This document shows, one piece after another, positions 45,005-57,650 of a DNA stretch of 64,000 nt. Position 1 is the stretch's first letter; each line of letters opens with the position of its first letter. Source of the DNA: Codonopsis lanceolata (taxonomy: Eukaryota; Streptophyta; Magnoliopsida; Asterales; Campanulaceae). The notes below the pieces were generated by a model. It was not told the origin of the DNA and searched no databases. It worked only from the letters and a program-made list of their open reading frames with translations. A program made the position numbers and the translations under genes. The stretch is taken from NCBI GenBank assembly GCA_013146195.2, contig CM028377.1:35903632-35967631 (forward strand), given 5' to 3'.

Positions 45005-45300
45005 CTATGGCCATTATACAAGCCTACAAAATCACAATTACATAACACTATCGATCACCAAGCGGCATACCACAAATCCATCACCACAACTCTTGTATAA
45101 CGATGGCGCTCTCTCTATATATATATAAAGACTAAACAAGGAACTCATACACCACGTGTGATTACCTACCGGCATTTCACAAATCAAAACAATATAACAA
45201 CCCAATAATACTCAATACACCATGTAATGTATGTATGAATACACATGAGCTACCGATAAAACGCATACTGATAATAATGATAATAGTAACACGAGTATAA
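43634..45300 (-). other. Internal region without pol
   Basis: About 1.7 kb lies between the gag zinc fingers and the polypurine tract. I see no protease, reverse transcriptase, RNase H or integrase motifs. A (CA)n(TA)n microsatellite lies at 44971-45004. The open frame at 43958-43596 has no recognisable domain. Confidence 0.6.
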
Positions 45301-45439
45301 TATATACATGAGAGAATACCTTTCTAACTTGGGTAGGTCTCAAAGCTCCGCAATGACAAATTGCCACTCGCACACGGCCTCAAACTCTAGGCCGACCATC
45401 ACCATCTCTCTTGGAGCCACTAGATTGTTGACTACTACT

Positions 45440-46283
45440 CCCAGACCGACTAACTTTTATCCTCGTGCAATCTTTACGAACATGATCACCGCCATAAGCA
45501 AAACACTTTCCTGATTTACACCAACATCTATTCTTGGCGTGTCCTATTCTCATACAAAAGTTACATGTTAACTCGTCACCTCACCGTCTCCGTCTAGAGG
45601 TAAAAGTATCAGTCCTAATAGTCTCTGAGGTTCTCTCTTGAGCACGCTCCTTGATATCCAACTTCATCGCATACGCACGATCCACATCCCCTTGGTAATC
45701 CGTAAGCTGTAATGGAATAAGCTGCCTACGATATTTCATCTTCATGCCTTGCACAAACCGCCCGGTCTTCCTAGCCTCATCTGGTACTAAGTAACTACAG
45801 TAACAAGCCAACTCCGCAAACTTTGCTGAATACTGAGCCACAGTCATATCTCCTTGTTCTAATGCTAGGAATTCCATTTCTCTTCTTTCTCGAATTACTG
45901 CCGGAATAAACCGTACCATAAACTCCATGACGAAGTTCTCCCACACTCGAGGCACTCCATGCTGTCTCCAGTGATCTCGTAGTTCAAGCCACCAATGCTC
46001 GGTCATGCCATCCAAGTTAAACACTGATAAGGTCACCATTTCTTCAGATGTACAACACAAAACTGTAAAGATCTTCTCCCTGCTTTCGAGCCAATGCTCC
46101 GCCTTAGAAGCATCAGGCCCTCCATCAAAACATTATGGTTTTAACTTCAAAAATTTCTCAAGAATAGTGGAGTCGCTTCCCTGGCCAAACATCGGTTGAG
46201 GAGTCACATGCGGATAATTAACGTCCTTCTCTCTCTTGTCGCAACGAGTTGTACCCAAATGAGGTCTACTAGAACTAGCTCCA
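45440..46283 (-). pseudogene. Gag of the large-LTR element, interrupted
   Basis: The frame 46060-45581 carries a classic Ty3/gypsy gag domain: WENFVMEFMVRFIPAVIRER, then EFLALEQGDMTVAQY and KTGRFVQGM. Further 3' on the minus strand come two zinc knuckles near 45560-45480. The first fits C-x2-C-x4-H-x4-C (CNFCMRIGHAKNRC). The second has tyrosine for its second cysteine (CFAYGGDHVRKDC). Upstream of the domain there is an in-frame TAA near 46135. The probable start codon lies at 50202-50200, across the solo-LTR insertion. The gag is therefore broken by an insertion and a stop. Gag packages element RNA in the cytoplasm; this copy could not do so. Confidence 0.85.
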
Positions 46284-49200
46284 CGCCTGTAACGACCCGA
46301 CCCGGACTCCAATGCGAAATCCCAAGGTCGTGCCGTTAAGACAGACTAAAAGACGGACAAGCACCCGCTAAGCGTAGTGGTGCGAGTCAAGAGTTGAACC
46401 AACAAACTCTAAACGGGAAGGTAAAGCCATAACGGCAATACGGAACAACTAAAAACTAAAATCTGCGGAAGCAAATCATAAGTGGAACCCAAGCCTTTAA
46501 TCCTAAACAAAGGAACGCAAGGTTGAGAGACGACTATCTCTCGACAAATCTACGACGCACGTGACGCAACATTGCGCACGGGCGACAACCCATCGGCAAA
46601 CTTAAGGCCGGCGAATCAACAAAATACCAACCTGATAAACAACCACTCAACGGCTACAACATGCCGGAGGAACAAATCAAGTAAACGAATAAGATATTTA
46701 AATTCTAACAACTAAACCAAGTCTCACGACTAACGCCGGAGATGACAATACCAACAATACTAGAATGAGTGAGCTAAAGCATGCTCGAATAATAAAAGGG
46801 AACAACTCATAAGAGATACAACTCGACCAAACAAGTCGGCTACCAAAATAATACGATAACAAAATACTAACATAATCTACCCAAGTAAAGTCTACATAAC
46901 TTTACATTCGTGTCTCACGATACATAATAACATAATAATAATAAATCCAAGCTTAAAGCCCTAAGACCACCTTCTAGAAATCACTATCCGAAGCCGCCAC
47001 GCCGCATTAACGGATCACCGCACACACTAAGGAAAACAAACACGAGTGAGTCATAATGACCCAGTAAGTTACTAAATGCAATAGTATGGCATATCATGTC
47101 GTGGCATGGCATAATGCACAAGCATATATAAAATCATGGTATCATACTAGTATACCAACAATAAACTTGTATTAAGTCATCATGTAACATAAACTTCATG
47201 AACCACATAGCACGTTATCTTTCATATAAGTGCTTATACATAAGCACATAAAACCAAGACCTGGGCCTAGCCCTCAATATTCAAACCACGGGTCCAACCC
47301 TCAAATGATCATAATTTGGGTTTCAATCCTCAAATGATCACAACTCATCAGCTTTCTTAATGAGTACCTCGTTACATTCATCCAACCCTCGATGAGAAAT
47401 GGGAGCTCGATATCGTGCTGGGGCGCTTAATACGAGACCACATCCCACTATTGGCCATATAGTGAGGAGAAAGGGTACCAATGCGGCGATTCATAGCGAA
47501 TGTTTCAAAGGCTATGAATCGCCCCATTGCCGACAAAACGACCAAGACGCCAGCTGGACTCAAATCAAGATGCTCAAGTAGATATTTACTTGGATAAACC
47601 AATAAGGACCAAGTCCATCACAAAAGAACTTATCAATTCAAGTAGGTCATAATGCTCTACAAACCTAGTAAACAATGCACATAGATGTACACACTTAACA
47701 TGTTCAACTAACTTGTAAGTTTAGTTCAGGAACCACGTATTGAGGTATTCATAATCCTCAAATCATCACCAATTCAAGAATAACTTATAGCTCAATAAAT
47801 CACAACGTGAGGTCTACTATAGTCCTCTACTCAAGATTAAATCAAAGACTATTATTTAGTCTAAGAACAACCACAAACAAGGCTTAGCATTTGGTTTCAC
47901 TTAAAAGCACACCGGACTCAACCATAGTCCCAATTGTCATAAATAATCGACTTCTCAAACCAATCTCGAGGGTACCAAACTAACTCGTAGTCAAAACCCC
48001 GTAAGTGCTTTCATGTGCACACGCGATCGAATTCCCTAAAAGAGAACTCGCTCAAATAATCATTTCTTAAGGGCATACGAGATCATAGGTTGGTCTCTAA
48101 TGCTCGTGCTCTATCGAGCACGCCTAAACACACTCCCAATAGGTCTCTATAACATGAGTGTCTCAATTGGGCATCGAATGAGATACTCGGGTTCGCACAA
48201 ACATAACTAATCAAGACCCGAACATCGTAGGGTTTCAACCCAAAACTCATTATTATATTATTGACCTTACAACGACTCCGTTGAGTCTTAGACTACATCT
48301 CATTATTATATATATCATAAATCCCCAAATTAACACTCCATTCAATTATATATCAAAACACTAAAATTCATTCGGGCTTGATTCCCAAGCCCCAAAATTC
48401 ATAAAAACCTTAACAAAGGGATAACCCATTTCTCCCAACACACAACATCATTCAAATCATCCTACACATTAATACCCACTTTAATTAACAACAATTCCTC
48501 CCAATAATTGGGCTTGATTCTCAAGCCCTAAAATTCATAAAACTCAACATAAATCATATACCCATTTTATAAATCACATAATCTCCATTAAATGGTCATA
48601 CTCATATTACCTAGTGAGATCACACATCCAAAATTCCCAAACTTATGTATACTTTCATAATAAACCCAAATGAGATGTAAACATGATTTCTAGCATGCTC
48701 ACAATCCTAGAAATACAAGATGAAGAGTAACAATATACTTCAACAATCATGGAAGTCATCCTACCTATGCTTTTAACAAGTTCACATGCTCAAATCACAA
48801 GTTAAAATCACACAAAGCAAGTATGTGTACTCATTGACCTCAAATAGCATAGAGTTTGTTTTCCTTAGGATCAATGAGTACAAAATCAAAGAGAGAAGAA
48901 GTAACTTACTTGTATACTACACCCAAGAAAGCAAATGAGAAAACTAATCGGTTGATAATGATCTACTCTTCAAGCTCTTCACTTCTTATGGAGGTGGCTT
49001 GGGCAAATGAGTGAAGGATCATGGAGGATGAAGAAGATAGCTTCAAGAACTCAAGAGAACTCCATGGGAGAGGCTAACCACGTTTTTGGAGGAGAAGGGT
49101 GAGAAATGAGGTCACAACATCAGATTTGTGGCATAAGTATGGTCAACAAGTGAGTGGGACAAGTGTCATGACAATGTGGTCCCTTTTAAATCTGATTTTG

Positions 49201-50189
49201 GCATGATTAATCCACTCAATCACTCACTAATCCACTCATAAAACTTGTTAAAGATGTTAGGGTATAAGTAAGGAGGGTTAGGGAGGTTTAAGTGGGGTTT
49301 AGAAAAGGTTTGGATAGGGGTTTGGGTGTATAAGTCGTACAACAAAGAAAAACAGGGAAAAATCCCGAAGTGCAACTGATGTTGAGGCGGCGCCTCACTC
49401 ATTAGGCCAGGCGGACGCTGGGATTCTGAGCCTGGGCTGATTTTGAAATGCTCTCGCCTTTTGAGGCGGGCTAGTGGTCAAAATTCGATGCGCCTCGCTT
49501 AACCCTCGAACTTGGTCTAAACATGTCCTAAATGGTCCCAAACTTATGGGCAACCATTCTAAGGTCTAACCCAACTCAAAACAAGTCGGAAACACACCGA
49601 ACAACTCCCGAAACAACTCGGAGCGAAACCGAAGGGTGCAACAACGTGCAACCTGAATCGATTTAATGAACTAGCAATTGAACGAGCAATGAAAGGAGAC
49701 TTTTAAGGCAAGTCTAAGGGCTAATGAAGAAGCTTAAATACTTCTAGAAAGTTGAATAACAACTAGGGAAATAAGAATCCCAAAGGAGAGACGATTACAC
49801 GGCTCGATCCCCGAACTACGCGATAGAGACGAACGCTATCTCCAAAGCTTCCAAATCATCGATAGACTTAAGGAACACCTCCAACTTGAAGTCTAATACA
49901 TCTAAACATGTTAATAAACCATCATATAGAGGTCTAGGACCAAACCGAGGTCACGAACACAAAACGCAAGCAAACCCTCAATCGCCGCATTCCGACTATC
50001 GCCGAAGTCACGACTTGTGACTTTAGCAAGTCAACAACTATATGGAGTCTCTTAATAATGTTTTGGTCTCAATGTGGTCTCTCATACATATCTAGACCCT
50101 CTCGCAAACCAAACATACAGTCAACAAAGGAAGAAGTGCAAGTAAAGCACGCAAACCGAGCTAACGAAGGAGCGGGGTGTTACAACGCC
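46283..50189 (-). mobile_element. Solo LTR of the same family nested in gag, TSD ACGCC
   Basis: It runs from TGTAACGACCCGACCCGG at 46288 to GGGGTGTTACA at 50184 (3,897 bp), with ACGCC at 46283-46287 and 50185-50189. It aligns along its length with the two LTRs of the host element but is a distinct, more divergent copy. No PBS or internal sequence accompanies it, so it is a solo LTR left by recombination. It landed about 12 bp after the start codon of gag. Confidence 0.92.
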
Positions 50190-50299
50190 AAGTTCCCGAC
50201 ATAATACGCCTACAAAGAACACTCAGTGTTAATAACTCAACAATAAACCCAACCCAAACTAGGCCAAAGAACCTATCCTGGCGAAATAGCTAACCTATA

Positions 50300-50311
50300 G
50301 CTCTGATACCA
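50300..50311 (-). promoter_or_regulatory. Primer binding site, initiator-Met tRNA
   Basis: The minus strand reads TGGTATCAGAGC two bases after the 5' LTR end. This is the standard Met-tRNA primer site of plant LTR elements. Confidence 0.93.
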
Positions 50312-50313
50312 AC

Positions 50314-53300
50314 TGTGGCGACCCGACCCGGACTCCAATGCGAAATCCAAAGGTCGTGCCGTCAAGACAAGCTAAAAAGACGGACAAACACCTGCTAAGC
50401 ATAATGGTGCGAGTTAACAGTTGAGCCAACAAGCTCTAAACAGAAATATAAAGCTATAACGGCAATACAGAATAACAAAAACTAAAACCTGCGGAAGCAA
50501 ATCATAAGTGGAACCCAAGCCTTTTGTCCTAAACCAAGGAACGCGAGGCTGAGAGACAACTATCTCTCGACAAATCTATGACGGGCGTGACGCAACATTG
50601 CGCACGGGCAACAAACCATTGGCAACCAAAGGCCGGCGAACCAAAAAGATCCCAACCTGATAAATAACCACTCAACGGCTATAACATGCCGAAGGGACAA
50701 ATCAACTAAAAGGATAATAGATTAAATGCTAGACAACTAAACCGAAATCTCACGACTAAAGTTGACGGATATAGTAACAACTATAACACAATACTAGAAT
50801 ACGCGAGCTAAACCTTGCTCGGGAAGACGACAGAATAACTTCTAAATAAATACAACAACGCGACCAAACCAGTCGGCTCCCAAAATAATACAACAATAAA
50901 ATACCAACATAAACTACCCAAGTAAAGTTTACATAACTTTACATCCATGTCTCACAAGATAAGTAAATACAATACTAATAATAATTCCAAGCTATTGCCC
51001 GGAAGACCACCTGCTAGAACACCCGAACCCGCAGTCACCACACGTACTGACGAGCTCACTGCACAAACTAAGGAAAACAAACACACGGAGTGAGTCATAA
51101 TGACCCAGTAAGCTACTAAATGCAACTATATGGCGTAGCATGGCATAATGCATAAGCATATAGAAGAATCATGGTATCATATTAGTATACCAACAATGAT
51201 CATATGCTAAGTCATCAAAGTACATAAACTTCATAAACCATATAGCATATTATCTTTCATATAAGTGCTTATAGTAAGCCACATAAGGGATAGAGAAGAT
51301 ACCCAATTAGTGCCGTTGTGTTGCTCTTGCAATACACAATGTTAAACTGGTTGTACCATCGATGCTTGTGATTGCATCGACTCACTGAACGGCTACGCCT
51401 CAAGGGCAGCCCTTTCTCAGTCTAGTTTAGCATAATCCATTCGCTCTATTGGTTACGAGATGGACTAACTTCCCCACTGGGGCCAACAGTGGAGGGTGTG
51501 TGAGATCCCAGGTACGGCGATCCATAGCGAATACGAATCATACAATTCGTATAGGCGATGTATCGTCCCACCCTGACATAAAAATCAATCCAAATAATGC
51601 CAGTTGGACTTATATGCAATGCACAAGTAGATATTTACTCGCATGCTCAAATAAGAACCAAGTCCGACAAGAGGGGACTCATCAAATCAAATAGGTCATA
51701 AAGCTCTACACACCAATTTAACAATGCACATATTTGCACGTGCTTAACAAATCCAACTAACTTATAAGTTTAGTCCAAGAACAACATATTGAGGTACTCA
51801 TAATCCTCCAGTCATCATCCAATCAAGAATAACATATAAGCTCAGTAAATCACAATGTGAGGTCTACTATAGTCCTCTACTCAAGATTAAACCAAAGACT
51901 CAGCCATAGTTATAACCGTCGTATATAATTGACATCCTCAAAACCATTCTCATGAATGACAAGACTACCCCGTAGCCCAAATCCCACAAGTGTTTTCATG
52001 TACACGCAACCAAATTCCCTAGAGAGAATTCATTCAATAATCATTACTAAATGGTACTCGAGACCATAAGTTGGTCTCTAATGCTTCGTGCTCTAACGAG
52101 CACGCTCTAAATACATTTCCAAGAGTCGCACCCGACTATTCAAATCTCGAGCTTCTAGTAGCTCTTTAATACGTCTTGCTAATTAGGTAAAGCGTCACCT
52201 AATGTTCACCATCGAAGTCTCTAACACACCGATGTCATAATTGAACACAAAATGAGGCACTCGGGTCCTCACAAACATAATCAAACGCAACCCAAAAATC
52301 GTAGGATTTCAACCCAAGTCCATTAACACATTATTGAACTTATAATGACTCTGTTAAGTCTTACTATTAAGTTTTATTCTTTACACATTCCATAAATCCC
52401 AACATTATTACCCACTTCATTTTATAACAAATTCCAAAATAATTTAGGCTTAATTCCGAAGCCCTAAAATTCATAAAAATCTTAACAAAGGGATAACCCA
52501 TTTCTCCCAACACACAATATCATTCAAATCATCCTACTCATGACATTAACAAGTTCATACCTCCAAAAACTCACAAAATAGACATACATGGCATACCAAG
52601 TGTTCATTGCCCACAAATAGCACATAGATTGTTTTCCTTAGGGCCAATGAACCAAAATCAAAAGAAAAGTAACTTACCTAGCTCGGATGAAAACTCCAAA
52701 GAACGAAAATCGGATCGGTGAAGTTGTTCTACTCGTCGAGGGCTTCAAGAACCCGATGTTTGAAGGCAATCCGACGGTTGGATCTTCATGAATCGAAGAG
52801 AGAAGGGCTAGGGTTTCTTGAGTCTCCCTTGGACTCTCTCTCTCTAACTCACAAATTGGGGAGGATGAAATGAGGAGGAAATGGCTGAAAATGGTTGGGG
52901 GTTTTTGGTTATAACACTCACAATTAAGGAGGGTAGAATAGACATTGCATTGGTACACTTAATGATGGGTTAGGGTAAATTACAACTTAATTTAATCTAA
53001 TGATGGTCAATAAAACGCACTCAATACCTTAGGACTCAATTAGGATTAATTAGGAAGGTTAGGGAGGGTTTAGGATAGGTTTTAGTAAGGGTGAAATGGG
53101 TAAACCTTCAAAAGTCACAAAACAGGGCAAAGCAGGTCGGGGCACCATGCGGTCGCATGGTCCCCTAGCATACGGCCACATCCTCTTGTCCTTCCTTTGG
53201 TGGTTTCTTTTGTCGACCTTGCGGGAGCAAGGTCTTTCCCCCTTGCGGCCGCAAGTCTTCCAGACCAAAAAGGGCTTAGAAATCAACCCTAAATGACCCG

Positions 53301-53940
53301 AAACAAGGTTCAAACCCCATTAAAAGTAGGTCTAGAACTCCCACGGAACACTCACAAACAACCCCCGAAACAACTCGAAGAGAAACCGGAACAAGGTGCA
53401 ACAACATGCAACCGAAACGACGAACGAACTAGCAATCGAATGAGCGATGAAAGGAGACTTAAAGCAAGTATAAAGGATAATGAAGAAGCTTGAATACTTC
53501 TAGAAAGTTGAACAACAACTAGGAGAATAAGAACTCCAAAGGAGAGACAATTACGCGACTCAACCTCGAACTACGCGATAAAGGCGAATGCTATCTCCAA
53601 AGCTTCCAAATCATCAATAGACTTATGGAACACCTCCAACTTGAAGTCTAATACATCTAAACATGTTAATCAATCATCATGTAAAGGTCTAGGACCAAAC
53701 CGAGGTCACGAACCTAAAACGCAAGCAAACTCTCAATCGCGTCGCATTCCGACTATCGTCGAGTTACGACTTGTGACTTTAGCAAGTCAACAACTATAGG
53801 GCATCTCTTAATAGTATTTTGGTCTTAATGTGATCTCTCACACACATCTAGACTGTCTCACTAACCGAACATATGATCAACAAAGGAAGAAATGCGAGTG
53901 TGGTACGCAAACCAAGCTAACGAAGGATTGGGGTGCCACA
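50314..53940 (-). repeat. 5' LTR of the large element
   Basis: It is 3,627 bp, TGTGGCGACCCG...GGTGCCACA. On the minus strand a CT-rich leader and a splice-donor-like CTAGGTAAGT (around 52680-52671) follow the presumed transcription start. A short frame (52958-52674) is discussed in the findings. Confidence 0.93.
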
Positions 53941-53945
53941 AGTAC

Positions 53946-54750
53946 GCTGTATATAGTCATAAAATTTATTATTTGGATCAAGCAAAAACATGAACCATAA
54001 AAAGATCAATTATGTATGGACTAGGTACTCCTTATTTGGATGGTTGAACTTTGTCTAAATTAGATACTATGAACTTGAACTCTTCATATCTAAAGAATCA
54101 AACCTTTTTTTCATTTTCCAAAGGAAGTGCATGAAGTACCAATCAAATTATCCATCTCCAAGTTCCTAAATATGATAACCCTCCTTGTTCACTACATCAT
54201 ACTCGCTTGATGCAATAGAACTCGCCATCGATATCACATAAGAGTAACCATAGTAGTCAGTATTGGATAATTGCTCTAGGTAGTACCATGATTCTTCGAT
54301 TAAAAAATGACTTTTCCTCGAACTTTCAGGCCATGTGTTATGATTCTTTGTGTAGCAATTATGTCATATTCATAAATTGGGAAATGTTAGCGATGAATAC
54401 CAACTCTTCTCCATGATTCAAATGCCAAATATTTGTTGAAATGTTCATATTTTCCAGCTTGTACACCAATGGAACAAACATTTTCCAATATAGATTGATT
54501 TGACAGGGAATGACTCTTAGAGTTTCAAGTACGAATTTTAAAGGAACACTCAGTTTGATCTCTTTTCAAGAAGTTGTAATCGAAAGTGTTGGACTTATTA
54601 TTGTAGAATAGTTGCACCAACTTAAACACTAAAATTGATTCACACAAGGGATCATTAATAGGTCCCCAAGACTCCTTGTCATTTGAATCAGTCCCATTGA
54701 TTGAAAAGACAAAATGAATCTCATCTTTTCTATTGATGTGGCAAAAATAT
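53946..54750. other. Unclassified DNA, possible gene or TE relic
   Basis: On the minus strand short frames such as 54865-54629 (with LTYLDDFQHPRYDDIF) look peptide-like, but nothing joins them. I do not recognise the family. Confidence 0.3.
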
Positions 54751-55239
54751 CATCATACCGGGGGTGCTGAAAGTCGTCGAGATACGTGAGTCGTTCGTTG
54801 ACCGAATTGGTAATGAAATAGTCGTCAGAGTTGGATATCTGGCTAGGTCTTTGCAAAATAAGCACCGTGAGTGGGTGGGGATGTCCCCCAAAACCCTCTG
54901 GTGTGAAAATCGGTACAGTGTATAAAACAGGAGGGCACGTAGCCCCCGTGTGTGGAGTGAAAACTATAGAAGAGAGAGAGTCCCCTTACTATGAGCTAGT
55001 AGGGTTTATTTATACCTAAGGGGTTAGGGTTGGCTTGTCATGCATGGACCAAGCCCATGGTATTCAGTAGTCTTGTAAAGCATAGTGGGCCAATGTAGTA
55101 GAGAGCCCCCTTGCCTAAGTGAGGCCCAAATGCCTTTTGAGGCAAATTAAATATAGACACTTCAGTAGACCCCTGGTCCTTATTCCTTGGGATTTATCTC
55201 AAGGGTAAGGAGTATAATTTTCTGACAAGAAGAACATCT

Positions 55240-56065
55240 ACTCAATCGCGAGATACTCGAGCGGGAGGATAAATAAAGGTCGACCGCGAGATGCTCAAGC
55301 GGGAGGATTATCTACTCAACCGCGATACGCTCGAGCGGAAGGATAATGTGAAACTCATCCGCGAGATACTCGAGCAGGAGGCGTAAGCGTGGGAATGCGC
55401 AATGTCTACTCGACCGCGAGTAAACTCAAGCAAGAGGACAATATATGGCTCAGCCGTGAGTAACCTCGAGCAAGGAGCGTAAGCGCAGGTAGGCGCTCTG
55501 TACTACTCAACCGCGAGTAACCCTCGAGCGGGAGGACAATATAAAGCTTAGACGCGAGTAAACTCTAGTGGGGAGCGTAAGCGTGGGAATGCGCAATGTT
55601 TACTCGACCGCGAGTAAACTCAAGCGGGAGGATAATATATGGCCCAGCGGCGAGTAAGCTCGAGTGGGATAAAATAGCGCATGTAGGAGCGATGTACTAC
55701 TCAACTGCGAGTAACACTCGAGCGGGAGGACAATATATAGCTCAACCGCGAGTAAACTCGAGCGAGGAGTGTAAGCGCTGGAATGCGCAATGTCTACTCG
55801 ACTGCGAGTAAACTCAAGCGGGAGGATGATATATGGCTCAGCCGCGAGTAAACTCGAGCGGGGAGAAATAGCGTAGGTAGGCACGGTGTACTACTTAACC
55901 ACGAGTAACACTCGAGCGGGAGGACAATATAAAGCTCAGCCACGAGTAAACTCGAGCAGGGAGCGTAAACGCGGGAATGCGCAATGTCTACTCGACCGCG
56001 AGTAAACTCAAGCGGGAGGATAATATATGGCTCGATCGCGAGATGCTCAAACAGGAGGATAATGT
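55240..56065. repeat. Minisatellite array 1, period about 194 bp
   Basis: The marker AATGT(C/T)TACTCGAC occurs at 55401, 55595, 55789 and 55983, exactly 194 bp apart. Each unit contains several shorter pieces of the form CGCGAGTAAACTCGAGCGGG with inverted CTCGA/CGCGAG motifs. Confidence 0.92.
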
Positions 56066-56665
56066 ACCTCAACGTAGTGAGGGTCTTCAAGAAATCCAGT
56101 AACCTCAACATGGTGAGGGTTTTCAAAAATTCAAACAGCCTCATCGTGGTGAGACTCTTCTGGAAATTCATATGCTCAAGCGAGAAGCTCAACCATGGGA
56201 TGCCCAAACGAGGAGCGTAACCGCATAATAGAAGTCTAGAAGCCTCAACGTGGTGAGGGTCTTCGAGAAATCAAGAAGCCTCAACATGGTGAGGGTCTTC
56301 AAGAATCCGAGCAGCGTCACTGTGATGAGAGTCTTTTGAAAAATCGTATGCTCAAGTGAGATGCTCAACCGTGGGATGCCCAAACAGGGAGCGTAGGCGC
56401 ATAAAAGAAAATCCAGAAGCCTCACCATGGTGAGGATCTTTGAGAAATCCAGCAACCTCAACATGGTGAGGGTTTTCAAGAATCCGAGCAACCTCACCGT
56501 GGTGAGAGTCTTCTGGAAATCTGTATGCTCAAGCGAGAAGCTCAACCGTGGGATGCCCAAACGAGGAGCGTAAGCGCATAAAAAAAATCCAGAAGCCTCA
56601 CCGTGGTGAGGGTCTTCGAAAAATCCAGCAACCTCACCGTGGTAAGGGTCTTCAGAGTGATAATA
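56066..56665. repeat. Minisatellite array 2, period about 176 bp
   Basis: The marker GGGATGCCCAAAC(G/A) occurs at 56197, 56373 and 56550. Each unit contains two or three CCTCACCGTGGTGAGGGTCTTC-like pieces with a self-complementary CTCACCGTGGTGAG core. Confidence 0.9.
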
Positions 56666-56679
56666 AGAAACTCGGGCTC

Positions 56680-57650
56680 TAACGCGAGTGTAATCTAAAG
56701 CTCGGGCTGTGGCGTGAGCGTAGCATGCCTAGGCACGAGAATAATAATCTGAAGCTTGGGCTGAGGCGCGAGCGTGGTGTGCACAGGCACGGGGTAACAA
56801 CATGAAGCTCGGGCTGTGGCACGAGCATAGTGTGCCTAGGCACGAGAATAAGAATCTGAAGCTCAGGTTGTGGCGCGAGCGTGGCGTGCACGGGCACGGG
56901 GTAACAACATGAAGCTCGGGTTGTGGCACGAGCGTAGCGTGCCTGGGCACGAGAATAATAACATGAGGCTCGGGTTGTGGCGCAAGCGTAACGTACACGG
57001 GCACGGGGTAACAACGTGAAGCTCGGGCTATGGCGCTAGCATAGTGTGCCTGGGCACGAGAATAATAATCTGAAGCTCAGGTTGTGGCGTGAGGGTGGCA
57101 TGCACGGGCACGGGGTAACAACATGAAGCTCGGGCTGTGGCGTGAGTATAGTGTGCCTGGGCACGAGAATAATTATCTGAAGCTCGGGCTGTGGCGCGAG
57201 CATGGTATGTACGTGCAGGGGGTAACAACATGAAACTCGGGCTATGGCACGAGTATAGTGTGCCTGGGCACGAGAATAATAATTTGAAGCTCTGGCTGTG
57301 GTGCGAATGTGGTGTGCATGGGCACAGGGTAACAACATGAAGCTTGAGCTGTGGTCCGAGCGTAGCGTGCCTGGGCACGAGAATAATAACATAAGGTTTG
57401 GGCTGTGGCGCGAGCATAGTGTGCATGGGCACAATAATAATAATCTGAAGCTCGGGTTATGGCGCGAGCGTGGCGTGCATGGGCACGAGGTAACAACATG
57501 AAGCACGGGCTGTGGCGCGAGCGTAGTGTGCCTGGGCATGAGAATAATAACATGAGGCTCGAGTTGTGGCGCGAGCGTAGCGTACCTGGGCACGAGAATA
57601 ATAATTTGAAGCTCGAGCTGTGGCGCGAGAGCAATGTGCCTGGGCACGAA
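56680..57650. repeat. Minisatellite array 3, period about 107 bp (dimer of ~56 + 51)
   Basis: AACAACATGAAG recurs at 57117, 57224 and 57331 (107 bp apart), alternating with AATAATAATCTGAAG-type subunits. Each subunit carries GAAGCTCGGGCTGTGGCGCG and a GTGCCTGGGCACGAG hairpin. About nine dimers are present. The long frames on both strands here are products of repetition. Confidence 0.92.

Larger units (their letters stand above)
38151..53945 (-). mobile_element. Large-LTR, gag-only Ty3/gypsy-type retrotransposon with nested insertions
   Basis: The flanks are AGTAC at 38151-38155 and 53941-53945, a perfect 5-bp TSD. The left LTR is 38156-43619 (including a nested insertion) and the right LTR is 50314-53940 (3,627 bp). 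Both run TGTGGCGACCCG...GGTGCCACA. On the minus strand the PBS TGGTATCAGAGC (50311-50300, initiator Met tRNA) follows the 5' LTR, and the polypurine tract TTAAGGGGGAGAGA (43633-43620) precedes the 3' LTR. The internal region without the insertion is only about 2.8 kb and shows gag but no protease, reverse transcriptase or integrase. Long LTRs and a Met PBS fit a Tekay/Del-like chromovirus derivative of TR-GAG or LARD type. By eye the two LTRs differ at about 6% of the first 230 bp. Confidence 0.93.

Noticed and set aside
55594..56560. Frames of 71-137 codons on both strands
   Set aside because: They are repeat translations of minisatellite arrays 1 and 2.
55240..57650. CRISPR-like appearance of short palindromic repeats
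   Set aside because: Units are contiguous minisatellites without unique spacers, in a plant nuclear context.
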